This document shows positions 1 to 6,476 of a stretch of 11,085 nucleotides of DNA, one piece after another. A program made the translations under genes and the position numbers. Source of the stretch: JAAFJU01 sp043764895 (GTDB lineage: Bacteria; Cyanobacteriota; Cyanobacteriia; Leptolyngbyales; Leptolyngbyaceae); the NCBI GenBank assembly GCA_043764895.1, contig JAYUJY010000276.1, positions 1 through 11,085 on the forward strand. Direction: 5' to 3'. Below the pieces are notes generated by a model. It was not told the origin of the DNA, made no database searches, and saw only the letters and a list, made by a program, of their open reading frames with translations. Positions within the stretch are counted from its first letter, which is position 1, and each line of letters opens with the position of its first letter.

Positions 1-45
1 GTTTTGAAGACGTACATTGAAAATCAAGATCGTCCCGACAAATAG
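1..45 (+). CDS. Possible C-terminal end of a rightward gene (partial)
   Basis: The first frame is open from base 1 and ends at TAG (43-45), giving the tail VLKTYIENQDRPDK. The other two forward frames stop within the first 20 bases. A charged hydrophilic tail like this is typical of a protein C-terminus. It would converge on the leftward transglutaminase gene, with two small hairpins between them. Fourteen open codons can occur by chance, so this is a weak call. No family can be assigned from so few residues. Confidence 0.35.
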   Translation, partial: VLKTYIENQDRPDK

Positions 46-110
46 TGTGTTCGCTCACACTCACGGCGCTTTCATCCCACACTAATCTGTAAACGATATG
101 GTGTGGGGAT
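44..110. terminator. Two small hairpins between convergent ends, possible transcription end region
   Basis: AGTGTG (44-49) pairs with CACACT (56-61) around a 6-base loop. Further on, ATCCCACAC (74-82) pairs with GTGTGGGGAT (101-110) with one bulged G. Both lie between the possible rightward gene end at 45 and the leftward transglutaminase stop at 182. Neither is followed by a clear T tract on either strand, so a Rho-independent terminator is only a possibility. Confidence 0.3.
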
Positions 111-181
111 TCCCTCTTGTCCAGCTAAATGGGCGGGGCGGGACGTAATAGTTTCCATCGACCCAACCACTCCTTCCCAAT

Positions 182-1033
182 TCATTCTAAAGCAACAATC
201 TTCAGCCCATACTCCATGCGCGATCGCACCCGTCCAGGACGATATTCACCGACCACCGGAACCGTATAGCTCGGGCCTACGCTGGAGCAAATTGCGATGT
301 GTCGATCGCTCACCAGCAGTCCCAGCGTCGGATCATAACCCCGCCATCCCGCCCCCGGAAGATACACTTCAACCCAGGCATGGAGATAATGATTCGCCTT
401 TTTCAAATCTCCTTCTTGGTATCCACTCACAAAACGTGCCGCCAATCCCGCCGCCCGACACACCTCCATAAACAGCACCGAAAAATCCCGACAAGACCCT
501 TGCCGATCGCGCCAAGTTACGCCCGGTGGAAGCGGTTTTCCAGTTTCTCTCATGCCGTAACCGCAATTGGTATTAATCAATTGATTCAACACCGACAGAA
601 AGATTGACGTATCCCCATCTGTCTGCACCCACAAATCCTGATACAACTCCACTGCAACCGGATCGATTATTTCCATGGGTCGCAAATACGATTGCAACTG
701 AGCCTTCACCGAAGACGGATAATCAATGGGAAGCTGCAACGCATAGCCATCGAGGAGATACCCAAACGGATTCGCCTGCGTCGTCGTAACGACACTCGTC
801 GTAATGATATCCAATCGATCGGTTTCCACATCCGCAAACCAAGCTTTTAGCAGCGCATTCCCCTCAAAATCCGTCAATTCAGAACGCCCAATAGGCTGAG
901 GCGAAATCTCAACATCAAACGATTCCAACTGTTGCCACCCATCCGATCGAGGTCGCAGTCGCAGCGTATGCGGTTGCAATTGCACCGGACGATCGTAATT
1001 GTAAGTCGTCGTGTGAACGATAGAATACCGCAT
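182..1033 (-). CDS. Transglutaminase-like cysteine peptidase of the ATP-grasp/alpha-E operon
   Basis: This 283-residue protein has the bacterial transglutaminase N-terminal beta region (about residues 1-80, opening MRYSIVHTTTYNYDRPV) and a transglutaminase-like core (about 145-240). The papain-like triad is visible: Cys181 in QGSCRDFS, His218 in YLHAWVEVY and Asp234 in GYDPTLG. There is no signal peptide or membrane segment, so it is likely cytoplasmic. Proteins of this type are usually predicted to cleave or transfer peptide/isopeptide bonds rather than cross-link glutamine and lysine. It is the third gene of a leftward operon, 38 bases after the alpha-E stop. In context it probably processes whatever the ATP-grasp partner makes. 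The start at 1033 matches the usual family N-terminus, with a weak GAG ribosome site upstream. Family assignment is firm; the substrate is unknown. Confidence 0.93.
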   Translation of the reverse strand: MRYSIVHTTTYNYDRPVQLQPHTLRLRPRSDGWQQLESFDVEISPQPIGRSELTDFEGNALLKAWFADVETDRLDIITTSVVTTTQANPFGYLLDGYALQLPIDYPSSVKAQLQSYLRPMEIIDPVAVELYQDLWVQTDGDTSIFLSVLNQLINTNCGYGMRETGKPLPPGVTWRDRQGSCRDFSVLFMEVCRAAGLAARFVSGYQEGDLKKANHYLHAWVEVYLPGAGWRGYDPTLGLLVSDRHIAICSSVGPSYTVPVVGEYRPGRVRSRMEYGLKIVALE

Positions 1034-1071
1034 TACAAACTCATGAAATAAACGTCAAAAGAACCCAACTC

Positions 1072-2022
1072 TTACACCACCTTTAAATCAAAAAATGTCT
1101 CAAAAATATACCCATCCACTTCATTAATCCGAGACTGCAAATCATCCAAAAACTCATGCAATCCAATCTCAACCACCTCATCAATCATCACATAATCCAA
1201 ATCCGATCGCAGCTTCCCCAAACACCGTTCCACCGGACTGCACCACGTCCCCATCTTCGTCCCCATAATCCGATGGAGCGCCCGTTCCGCACTCTGCACA
1301 CAAAAGCGAATCGATCGCGGAAACTCACACTCCAAAAGCAAGAAATCGGCCACCGCCGTCGGACTAATCCGATGCACATCGCGCTTGCGGTACATTTCAT
1401 AAGCACTCACCGATCGCAATAGCGACATCCACTGCAACTCATCTAAAGTCGATCCCACATCCCGCGACGACGGCAGCAAAATAAAATACTTCACATCCAA
1501 AATCCGAGTCGTCTTCTCCGCCCGCTCCAAAAACCGCCCCAACTGCCCAAACTGCCAGCCTTCATTGTGAGACATCGTGACATTTGTAATGCCCACAAAC
1601 AGGTGACTCTCCGACTTAATTCGGCCAAAGAAACTCGACCAATTTAAATTAGATGAATCCTTTGCCGCCTCTTGCACAAAATGGTAAAACGAATTGACCT
1701 GCACCCACATCTCCGATGAAATAATCTCTCTCACCGATCGCGCATTTTCCCGCGCCAAGTTTAAGCACGACAAAATCGAATTTGGATTGTTTTGATCAAA
1801 TGTCAAAAACTGAATCACCTTCTCCGACGTCACCGCCCCATAGTCCTTAGAAAACACATCGCGATCGCCCGACGTCCAGATGAGCGGCTCCCACTGCTGA
1901 ATCATTCCGATCGGCATATCCAGCGACAGATTGAGATTCACATCAATAAACCGCGCAATATTTTCAGCCCGTTCAATATACCGATTCAACCAATAAATCG
2001 AATTTGCAACCCGACTCAACAT
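1072..2022 (-). CDS. Alpha-E domain protein (DUF403)
   Basis: The 316-residue product is an all-helical alpha-E family protein of normal length. It opens with the family signature MLSRVANSIYWLNRYIERAE, containing the WxxRYxERAE pattern, and ends with helical acidic segments. I chose the ATG at 2022 because it gives the family N-terminus and follows a strong AGGAGG (about 2032-2037 on the opposite strand) at 9 bases. An in-frame ATG at 2088 would add 22 residues that translate an AT-rich repeat and have no ribosome site. The biochemical role is unknown. The gene is nearly always found with circularly permuted ATP-grasp and transglutaminase genes, as here, so it is inferred to be a partner or scaffold in the same peptide-forming or peptide-modifying reaction. 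Confidence 0.93.
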   Translation of the reverse strand: MLSRVANSIYWLNRYIERAENIARFIDVNLNLSLDMPIGMIQQWEPLIWTSGDRDVFSKDYGAVTSEKVIQFLTFDQNNPNSILSCLNLARENARSVREIISSEMWVQVNSFYHFVQEAAKDSSNLNWSSFFGRIKSESHLFVGITNVTMSHNEGWQFGQLGRFLERAEKTTRILDVKYFILLPSSRDVGSTLDELQWMSLLRSVSAYEMYRKRDVHRISPTAVADFLLLECEFPRSIRFCVQSAERALHRIMGTKMGTWCSPVERCLGKLRSDLDYVMIDEVVEIGLHEFLDDLQSRINEVDGYIFETFFDLKVV

Positions 2023-2030
2023 AATCCCAT

Positions 2031-2037
2031 TCCTCCT
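2031..2037 (-). promoter_or_regulatory. Strong Shine-Dalgarno that fixes the alpha-E start
   Basis: Read leftward, the bases are AGGAGGA, then an 8-9 base gap, then the ATG at 2022. This is one of the two strongest ribosome sites in the window and argues against the longer ATG at 2088. Confidence 0.8.
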
Positions 2038-2073
2038 AGTATTCCAAAACTTAAGTATTCCAAAACTCAATAC

Positions 2074-2097
2074 ATTCTCAATTCTCAATTCTCAATT
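2074..2097. repeat. Heptamer tandem repeat (ATTCTCA x3 plus partial)
   Basis: Three perfect copies of ATTCTCA (2074-2080, 2081-2087, 2088-2094) and a partial fourth (ATT) fill the 77-base gap between the ATP-grasp stop and the alpha-E start. Next to them TATTCCAAAACT is a near-direct repeat (from 2040 and from 2056). The array resembles the short tandem heptamer repeats (STRR) known from cyanobacteria, but I do not recognise this unit as one of the named classes. Confidence 0.75.
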
Positions 2098-2099
2098 CA

Positions 2100-3536
2100 T
2101 CATTCCTCACACACCACCCAAGTATCCTTACTCCCGCCTCCCTGCGACGAATTGACCACCAGCGAACCGCGCTTCAGCGCCACCCGCGTCAAGCCACCCG
2201 GATTCACAAAGATCTCCTTCCCATACAAAATATAGGGCCGCAAATCCACATGACACCCTTCAAACTCGCCCTCGATCATCGTCGGCACCCGCGATAACCG
2301 AAGCGTCGGCTGCGCAATATAATTTCGAGGATTGGCCTGAATCTTCACCGCAAACTCATCCTGCTCTTCCTTCGTCGAATGCGGCCCGACTAGCATCCCA
2401 TACCCGCCCGACTCATTCGCCGCCTTCACCACCAGCTCGCCCAAATGCTCCAGCACATACGCCAAATGCTTCGGCTCTGAGCACAAATACGTCGGCACAT
2501 TGGGCAACAGCGGCTCCTCACCGAGATAGTACCGAATCATCTCCGGCACGAAGGAATAAATCACCTTATCATCGGCCACCCCGGTCCCCAATGCATTGGC
2601 TAAACCCAAGCGTCCCGATCGGTAGACATCCATCAACCCCGGAACCCCCAGCAGCGAATCCGGATTAAACACCGTCGGATCAATAAACTCATCATCAATC
2701 CGGCGATAGAGCACATCCACCCGCTTCAACCCCTTCGTCGTCCGCATCTGCAAATACCCATCCGCCACCACCAGATCGCGCCCTTCCACCAGTTCCACGC
2801 CCATTTGCTGTGCTAGAAACGAATGCTCGAAATAAGCCGAATTGTAAATACCGGGCGACAACAACGCCACGGTCGGATCCGAAACATGCTCCGGCACCAG
2901 ATTCACCAGCGTTGCCAGCAGCCGTCCAGGATACTCCTCCACCGGACGAATGTTCATCTTCTCAAACACCTGCGGGAACGTACTCTTCATCACCCGACGG
3001 TTTTCCAAGACATAGGACACCCCCGACGGACAGCGCAGATTATCCTCCAGTACGTACCAATCCCCCGCCTCATCACGGACCAGATCAGTCCCCGTAATAT
3101 GGCACCAAATCCCCTGCGGCGGCTTCAAGCCCATACAAGCCGGATGAAAGCCACTGGCTGACTCAATCAGTTCGCGGGGAATGACGCCATCCTTAATAAT
3201 TTTCTGATCGCCGTACACATCGGCCAAAAACTGGTTTAGCGCATAAATCCGCTGCTTGAGACCCCGCTCCAAAACGGCCCACTCATCCGCCGACACAATG
3301 CGGGGAATAATATCGAACGGGAAAATTTTCTCGGTACCTTGATCGTCGCTATACACATTAAACGTCACCCCCAGCTTAAACAGGGCGACCTGCGCCGCTC
3401 GATGTCGCCGCTGCACTTCTTCCGTCGGAAGAGCTTCAATGCGATCGACGAGCGGAATGGCGTCAGGGCGGGGCTTTCCCGGTGCTTGAAACAGCTCATC
3501 GTAGAACTGTCCCGGATCATAATTTTCAAATTTCAC
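2100..3536 (-). CDS. Circularly permuted type 2 ATP-grasp protein
   Basis: This 478-residue protein is a full-length member of the circularly permuted ATP-grasp type 2 family (older names DUF404/DUF407). Characteristic blocks are EDNLRCPSGVSYVLENR (164-180), YRRIDDEF (277-284), the nucleotide-binding-like VVKAANESGGYGM (369-381) and the C-terminal SSQGGGSKDTW (463-473). ATP-grasp enzymes activate a carboxylate as acyl-phosphate and join it to an amine, so an amide or peptide ligase role is inferred; substrates are not known. It is the first gene of the leftward operon with alpha-E and transglutaminase. The start is a GTG at 3536, because no in-frame ATG lies upstream before a stop and the family N-terminus (KFENYDPGQFYDELF) begins exactly there. 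A HIP1 octamer abuts this GTG. No signal peptide; probably cytoplasmic. Confidence 0.95.
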   Translation of the reverse strand: MKFENYDPGQFYDELFQAPGKPRPDAIPLVDRIEALPTEEVQRRHRAAQVALFKLGVTFNVYSDDQGTEKIFPFDIIPRIVSADEWAVLERGLKQRIYALNQFLADVYGDQKIIKDGVIPRELIESASGFHPACMGLKPPQGIWCHITGTDLVRDEAGDWYVLEDNLRCPSGVSYVLENRRVMKSTFPQVFEKMNIRPVEEYPGRLLATLVNLVPEHVSDPTVALLSPGIYNSAYFEHSFLAQQMGVELVEGRDLVVADGYLQMRTTKGLKRVDVLYRRIDDEFIDPTVFNPDSLLGVPGLMDVYRSGRLGLANALGTGVADDKVIYSFVPEMIRYYLGEEPLLPNVPTYLCSEPKHLAYVLEHLGELVVKAANESGGYGMLVGPHSTKEEQDEFAVKIQANPRNYIAQPTLRLSRVPTMIEGEFEGCHVDLRPYILYGKEIFVNPGGLTRVALKRGSLVVNSSQGGGSKDTWVVCEE

Positions 3537-3789
3537 GCGATCGCCCGTCCAGTAATCTGAATGTCTACAGAAGCAGATAGAGACCTAAGACTACCAATTC
3601 AACGACACCAAAAGTGTTATCCACAAACCCTTTGCTGTAAAACTTAAAGGTTGAGTCAAAAAGTAGCGCGATTTAAAAAATCTGACTCTAAGCGTGACTA
3701 ATTCTGAGTGATTTCACATCCGTCTTTCAAAATCATCCTGACCAGACCCCAAAATCCATGGAAAGAAGAAAAACACCTCGTCATTCTTC
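3537..3789. promoter_or_regulatory. Divergent control region between the ATP-grasp operon and the SGNH gene
   Basis: These 253 bases hold the promoters of two divergent units. On the plus strand TTGAGT (3651-3656), 17 bases, then TAAAAA (3674-3679) is a reasonable -35/-10 pair for the SGNH gene, about 110 bases ahead of its start. For the leftward operon only weak candidates are seen, e.g. TTGAAT then TATCTG at 17 bases near 3570-3600. An imperfect hairpin overlaps the rightward promoter: GAGTCA (3653-3658) with TGACTC (3683-3688), enclosing GATTT/AAATC. No gene or RNA gene was recognised. Confidence 0.35.
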
Positions 3790-4713
3790 ATGCCAGACAT
3801 TGCGCTTCTTCTGTCCCTGACACCCGCCCATCCCATCCCATGGCCTAAGCGACCCACTGAACCCGTTGCCCAGCGCCAATCTCAGCGCATACGATCGTCC
3901 CGCGTCAATAAAGTGGCCTCTCGTCCTAGCCTCCCCCAAACCTTCAGCCCGTCCAACTTGCGATTTAACGCTTATCCTCGATCGGGCATCCAGCTTTACC
4001 ACCAGCGCCTTGCCGCCCTCCAATCCGGACAAATCCATAGCCGTTTGCCGAACCATAGTTTTGAAGCAGTCTGGCGTAATGCGACCGGACAACCCAGTCA
4101 TAAGCAATGGCGCACCTTATTGAAGGACGAGTCCCAATCCATCGCTCGTCGATCGTCGGGTCCGGTGGCGGTGATGCTGGGGGATTCGTTGAGTTTATGG
4201 TTTCCGAGCGATCGTCTCCCGCAGTCGTCGGTGTGGCTGAACCAAGGCATTTCGGGAGAAACCACGCGCGAGGTGCTGATGCGATCGACGGATCTAGCCA
4301 CGAACCATCCCAGCACCATTTATGTGATGGCGGGGGTCAATGATTTGAAACGGGGAATCCGAGACCCGGACATTCTGAACAATATTTCGCAAACCCTCCA
4401 GCAGCTCCGCCAGCGACACCCCAACGCCCAAATCGTCCTCCAGTCCATTCTCCCCACCCGCTCAGCCCAAATCCCCAACGATCGCATTGCCCATCTCAAC
4501 ACCTGGCTTTCCGTCGTCGCCAAACGTCAAGGAGCCTACTACCTCGATATCCATTCGCACTTCACCGCCCGTGATGGCTATCTGCGATCGGACCTCACCA
4601 CCGACGGAATTCATCTCAGCGATCGAGGGTATGCGGTCTGGCAGTCGGCTCTGAACCAATCTGAAGTGTATTTGGCACAGTCTAGGAGTCATGGCCCGAT
4701 CGCCGTTCGGTAG
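3790..4713 (+). CDS. SGNH/GDSL-type hydrolase (putative esterase/lipase)
   Basis: The 307-residue protein carries all SGNH blocks in order: block I VMLGDSLSLW with nucleophile Ser133, block II NQGISGE (Gly153 or nearby), block III AGVNDLKRG with Asn184, and block V TDGIHLSDRG with Asp272 and His275. The catalytic domain spans about residues 125-295. The first 120 residues are proline-, arginine- and serine-rich and poorly ordered apart from IQLYHQRLAALQSG, as in related cyanobacterial proteins. The N-terminus has a short hydrophobic stretch (IALLLSL) but no convincing signal peptide. The fold predicts hydrolysis of an ester, thioester or acetyl group; the substrate is not evident. Its ribosome site is weak. 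plsY follows 94 bases downstream on the same strand, so co-transcription is possible. Confidence 0.9.
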   Translation: MPDIALLLSLTPAHPIPWPKRPTEPVAQRQSQRIRSSRVNKVASRPSLPQTFSPSNLRFNAYPRSGIQLYHQRLAALQSGQIHSRLPNHSFEAVWRNATGQPSHKQWRTLLKDESQSIARRSSGPVAVMLGDSLSLWFPSDRLPQSSVWLNQGISGETTREVLMRSTDLATNHPSTIYVMAGVNDLKRGIRDPDILNNISQTLQQLRQRHPNAQIVLQSILPTRSAQIPNDRIAHLNTWLSVVAKRQGAYYLDIHSHFTARDGYLRSDLTTDGIHLSDRGYAVWQSALNQSEVYLAQSRSHGPIAVR

Positions 4714-4735
4714 GTTCTAGTTTAGATTTCCCATT

Positions 4736-4789
4736 CAGATTTCTCAATCTGTGGCAAGATCCTCATGTTCATCATTGGGGCGCTAGCGC
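4736..4789. other. Small hairpin and 10-base palindrome between SGNH gene and plsY
   Basis: CAGATT (4736-4741) pairs with AATCTG (4746-4751) around a 4-base loop, without a T tract. GCGCTAGCGC (4780-4789) is a perfect palindrome 18 bases ahead of the plsY start. These could be leader structures or a binding site; nothing in the sequence decides. Confidence 0.3.
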
Positions 4790-4807
4790 AAAGCTGGGGA
4801 AATTGGT

Positions 4808-5557
4808 ATGACAGCTTGGCTAATGGTGGGTGCAACGTTTGTCGTCGCTTACCTCTTAGGTTCGATTCCCACGGGGTACCTGTTTGCTAAATATCTCAAA
4901 GGCATTGATATTCGGAAGGTTGGGTCGGGTTCTATTGGAGCGACGAACATTCTTCGGACTCTTGGGAAAAAGGCTGGCGTTACAGTCTTAATCATCGACA
5001 TTCTGAAAGGCGTCGGCGCTATTTTTGCGGTCTATGGGCTTTACTCCTGGCTGGGTAATAGCTTTTGCGTGTTCGACGAAGCCACGAGTCAAGTTTTTCA
5101 AGCGATCGCAGCGGCGATTTCCAACGGCAATTTCGACATCAAAGCCAAGCTTAGTGATGCCGCCGCACAACAATGCGTTGACTTGCTGGTCTATAAGTCT
5201 TGGATCATGGTTACGGCTGGAATTTTTGCCATTCTCGGCCATAGCAAATCGGTGTGGCTAAACTTCACAGGCGGAAAGTCGGTGGCGACGAGTTTGGGCG
5301 TTTTACTGGCGCTGAATCCGTGGGTGGGATTGGGTGCGTTAATCGTGTTTGCGATTTCTGCGGCCATTACCAAAATCGTTTCCATTAGTTCCATTTTAGC
5401 GGCGATCGCAGCAATGGTCTTAATGATCGCGCTTGGACAACCGCTAGCGTACCAGTTGTTTGCTCTTGCAGGCGGTAGCTATGTGATTTGGCGTCATCGA
5501 TCGAACATCGATCGGCTTCGCAAAGGCACTGAACCGAAGATTGGGCAGAAGGTCTGA
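4808..5557 (+). CDS. plsY: Glycerol-3-phosphate acyltransferase PlsY
   Basis: PlsY transfers an acyl chain from acyl-phosphate to glycerol-3-phosphate, making lysophosphatidate, the first step of phospholipid synthesis, in the cytoplasmic membrane. The three family motifs are present: GSGSIGATNILR (39-50), GHSKSVWLNFTGGKSVAT (144-161) and HRSNIDRLRKGTE (230-242). Several hydrophobic membrane segments are clear (about 4-24, 57-80, 131-145, 163-190, 193-225). At 249 residues it is longer than the usual 200-215. The extra length is a stretch of about 45-50 residues between motifs 1 and 2 (about 82-130), polar and alanine-rich. GGGGA (4796-4800) is a plausible ribosome site for the ATG at 4808. 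The stop codon lies one base from that of the convergent DNA glycosylase gene. Confidence 0.95.
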   Translation: MTAWLMVGATFVVAYLLGSIPTGYLFAKYLKGIDIRKVGSGSIGATNILRTLGKKAGVTVLIIDILKGVGAIFAVYGLYSWLGNSFCVFDEATSQVFQAIAAAISNGNFDIKAKLSDAAAQQCVDLLVYKSWIMVTAGIFAILGHSKSVWLNFTGGKSVATSLGVLLALNPWVGLGALIVFAISAAITKIVSISSILAAIAAMVLMIALGQPLAYQLFALAGGSYVIWRHRSNIDRLRKGTEPKIGQKV

Positions 5558-5558
5558 C

Positions 5559-6140
5559 TTACAGTTTAGACACAGCCTTACAGTCTTTTAAATACCATCG
5601 CCAAGGCAAATCAACGCCTTGGGTGAGTCCGATGCGGGTGGTTTGGATTAATTCGATCGGTGAAGTTGATCCCGATCGACCTTCCACCCAGAGCGCCGAC
5701 CCTTCTTCTAAGACTGCTCCGTACAGGTCCAAATCAATCGCCATCACCCGACACAGTTTGCCTGGACCTGCGGCCATGCGATCGGGCTTTTCTTTAGGTT
5801 TTAGCAGTGCGGGATTCACCTCTTCCAGTGCGAGTGCTCGAATCAGCACGGCACTGGCAAACTCATCGCGATCGGTGATGAAATTTAGACAGTAGTACAT
5901 TCCGTAGATCAAATACACATAGACGTAGCCCGCCGGACCAAACATAATCCAGTTGCGCTTCGTCTTTTTTCGGTAGGCATGACAGGCTGGATCGCCCTCC
6001 TCATAGGCTTCGGTCTCCACGATGGTCCCCCGCAGCATTCGCCCATCCGCAAACCGCCTCACCAACGTACAGCCAATGAGATCGGGCGCCACCTCTAGAG
6101 CCGATCGTTCAAACCAACTTTGCGAAAGAATCTCACCCAT
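5559..6140 (-). CDS. mpg: 3-methyladenine DNA glycosylase (AAG/MPG family)
   Basis: This 193-residue base-excision repair enzyme removes alkylated purines such as 3-methyladenine, and in family members hypoxanthine, from DNA. The sequence follows the mammalian AAG family throughout: VETEAY, where Glu44 matches the catalytic glutamate and Tyr46 the intercalating-pocket tyrosine; DPACHA with His54; TKRNWIMFGPAGYVYVYLIYG (about 60-80); then AGPGKLC (124-130) and a C-terminal PWRWYLKDCKAVSK. Length is normal for bacterial members, without the eukaryotic N-terminal extension. A good GGAGG lies 5-6 bases before the ATG at 6140, fixing the start. It is transcribed alone, away from the ndhP-like gene and towards plsY. 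Confidence 0.95.
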   Translation of the reverse strand: MGEILSQSWFERSALEVAPDLIGCTLVRRFADGRMLRGTIVETEAYEEGDPACHAYRKKTKRNWIMFGPAGYVYVYLIYGMYYCLNFITDRDEFASAVLIRALALEEVNPALLKPKEKPDRMAAGPGKLCRVMAIDLDLYGAVLEEGSALWVEGRSGSTSPIELIQTTRIGLTQGVDLPWRWYLKDCKAVSKL

Positions 6141-6293
6141 GGAACCTCCAACTCAAATCCGGCTCAAAATCTAGCTTAAAAATCAGGTCTAGAATCTTTA
6201 GATATCCGATCACTTTTTAAAATAGAGAAGTAATGTTCGCTAGGATTTAAGAGCAGCAATGCATTCAGTATTCTATTACTCAGGCAACCCAGC
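6141..6293. promoter_or_regulatory. Divergent upstream region of mpg and the ndhP-like gene
   Basis: This AT-rich stretch of 153 bases must contain promoters for both directions. On the plus strand TAAAAT (6218-6223) is a possible -10 for the small gene, with no good -35. On the minus strand the mpg Shine-Dalgarno GGAGG is clear but no convincing promoter pair is. No RNA structure was recognised. Confidence 0.35.
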
Positions 6294-6416
6294 ATGGATA
6301 TTAAGACAGTTTTGCTCGTACTCGTGGGCCTTTTCCCGATCGCTTGTCTGTTCTTTGGCACGAAAAACGGATTTTATGACAGCAAGGACTATCACGGAAA
6401 TGGGTCTGCGCACTAG
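6294..6416 (+). CDS. ndhP: 40-residue single-membrane-span protein, probable NDH-1 subunit NdhP
   Basis: A 40-codon frame starts MDIKTVLLVLVGLFPIACLF, a single membrane helix (about residues 4-22), and continues with a short polar tail rich in Gly, Asn, Tyr, Asp and ending HGNGSAH. The FFGTKNGFYD..DYHGNGSAH tail looks strongly conserved and not like random translation. From memory this matches the short cyanobacterial NdhP subunit, a small membrane protein that stabilises the large NDH-1 complex used in respiration and cyclic electron flow around photosystem I. I could not check this by alignment; another small photosynthetic membrane subunit is the alternative. The ribosome site is weak (CAGG about 10 bases upstream). 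The metallo-beta-lactamase gene starts 60 bases downstream on the same strand. Its length makes it easy to miss. Confidence 0.65.
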   Translation: MDIKTVLLVLVGLFPIACLFFGTKNGFYDSKDYHGNGSAH

Positions 6417-6476
6417 TTCGATCCATTCGCTTGGGTCAGCTAAAAATTAGAAAGAACTGAGTTGGATGGGCAGTGA

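Noticed and set aside
103..607. Two plus-strand frames of 100-120 codons opposite the transglutaminase gene
   Set aside because: Both are antisense to a conserved gene with an intact catalytic triad, and both are rich in Pro, Ser and Arg as expected for shadow frames.
1792..2235. A 147-codon plus-strand frame across the alpha-E/ATP-grasp junction
   Set aside because: It is antisense to two well-supported conserved genes and translates to low-complexity Pro, Ile, His and Arg-rich sequence.
3617..3625. A replication origin suggested by a perfect DnaA box
   Set aside because: Only one box was found, with no dnaA or dnaN gene and no box cluster; one chance match is not surprising.
3758..3820. 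A 20-codon frame (MERRKTPRHSS...) overlapping the start of the SGNH gene, as a possible leader peptide
   Set aside because: It has no ribosome site and no regulatory codon run or attenuator hairpin, and the overlap is out of frame with the SGNH gene; chance is sufficient.
6259..6450. A 63-codon frame starting at ATG 6259 and overlapping the ndhP-like gene
   Set aside because: Its translation lacks a coherent membrane helix or conserved tail, while the frame from 6294 has both; they cannot both be the conserved product.
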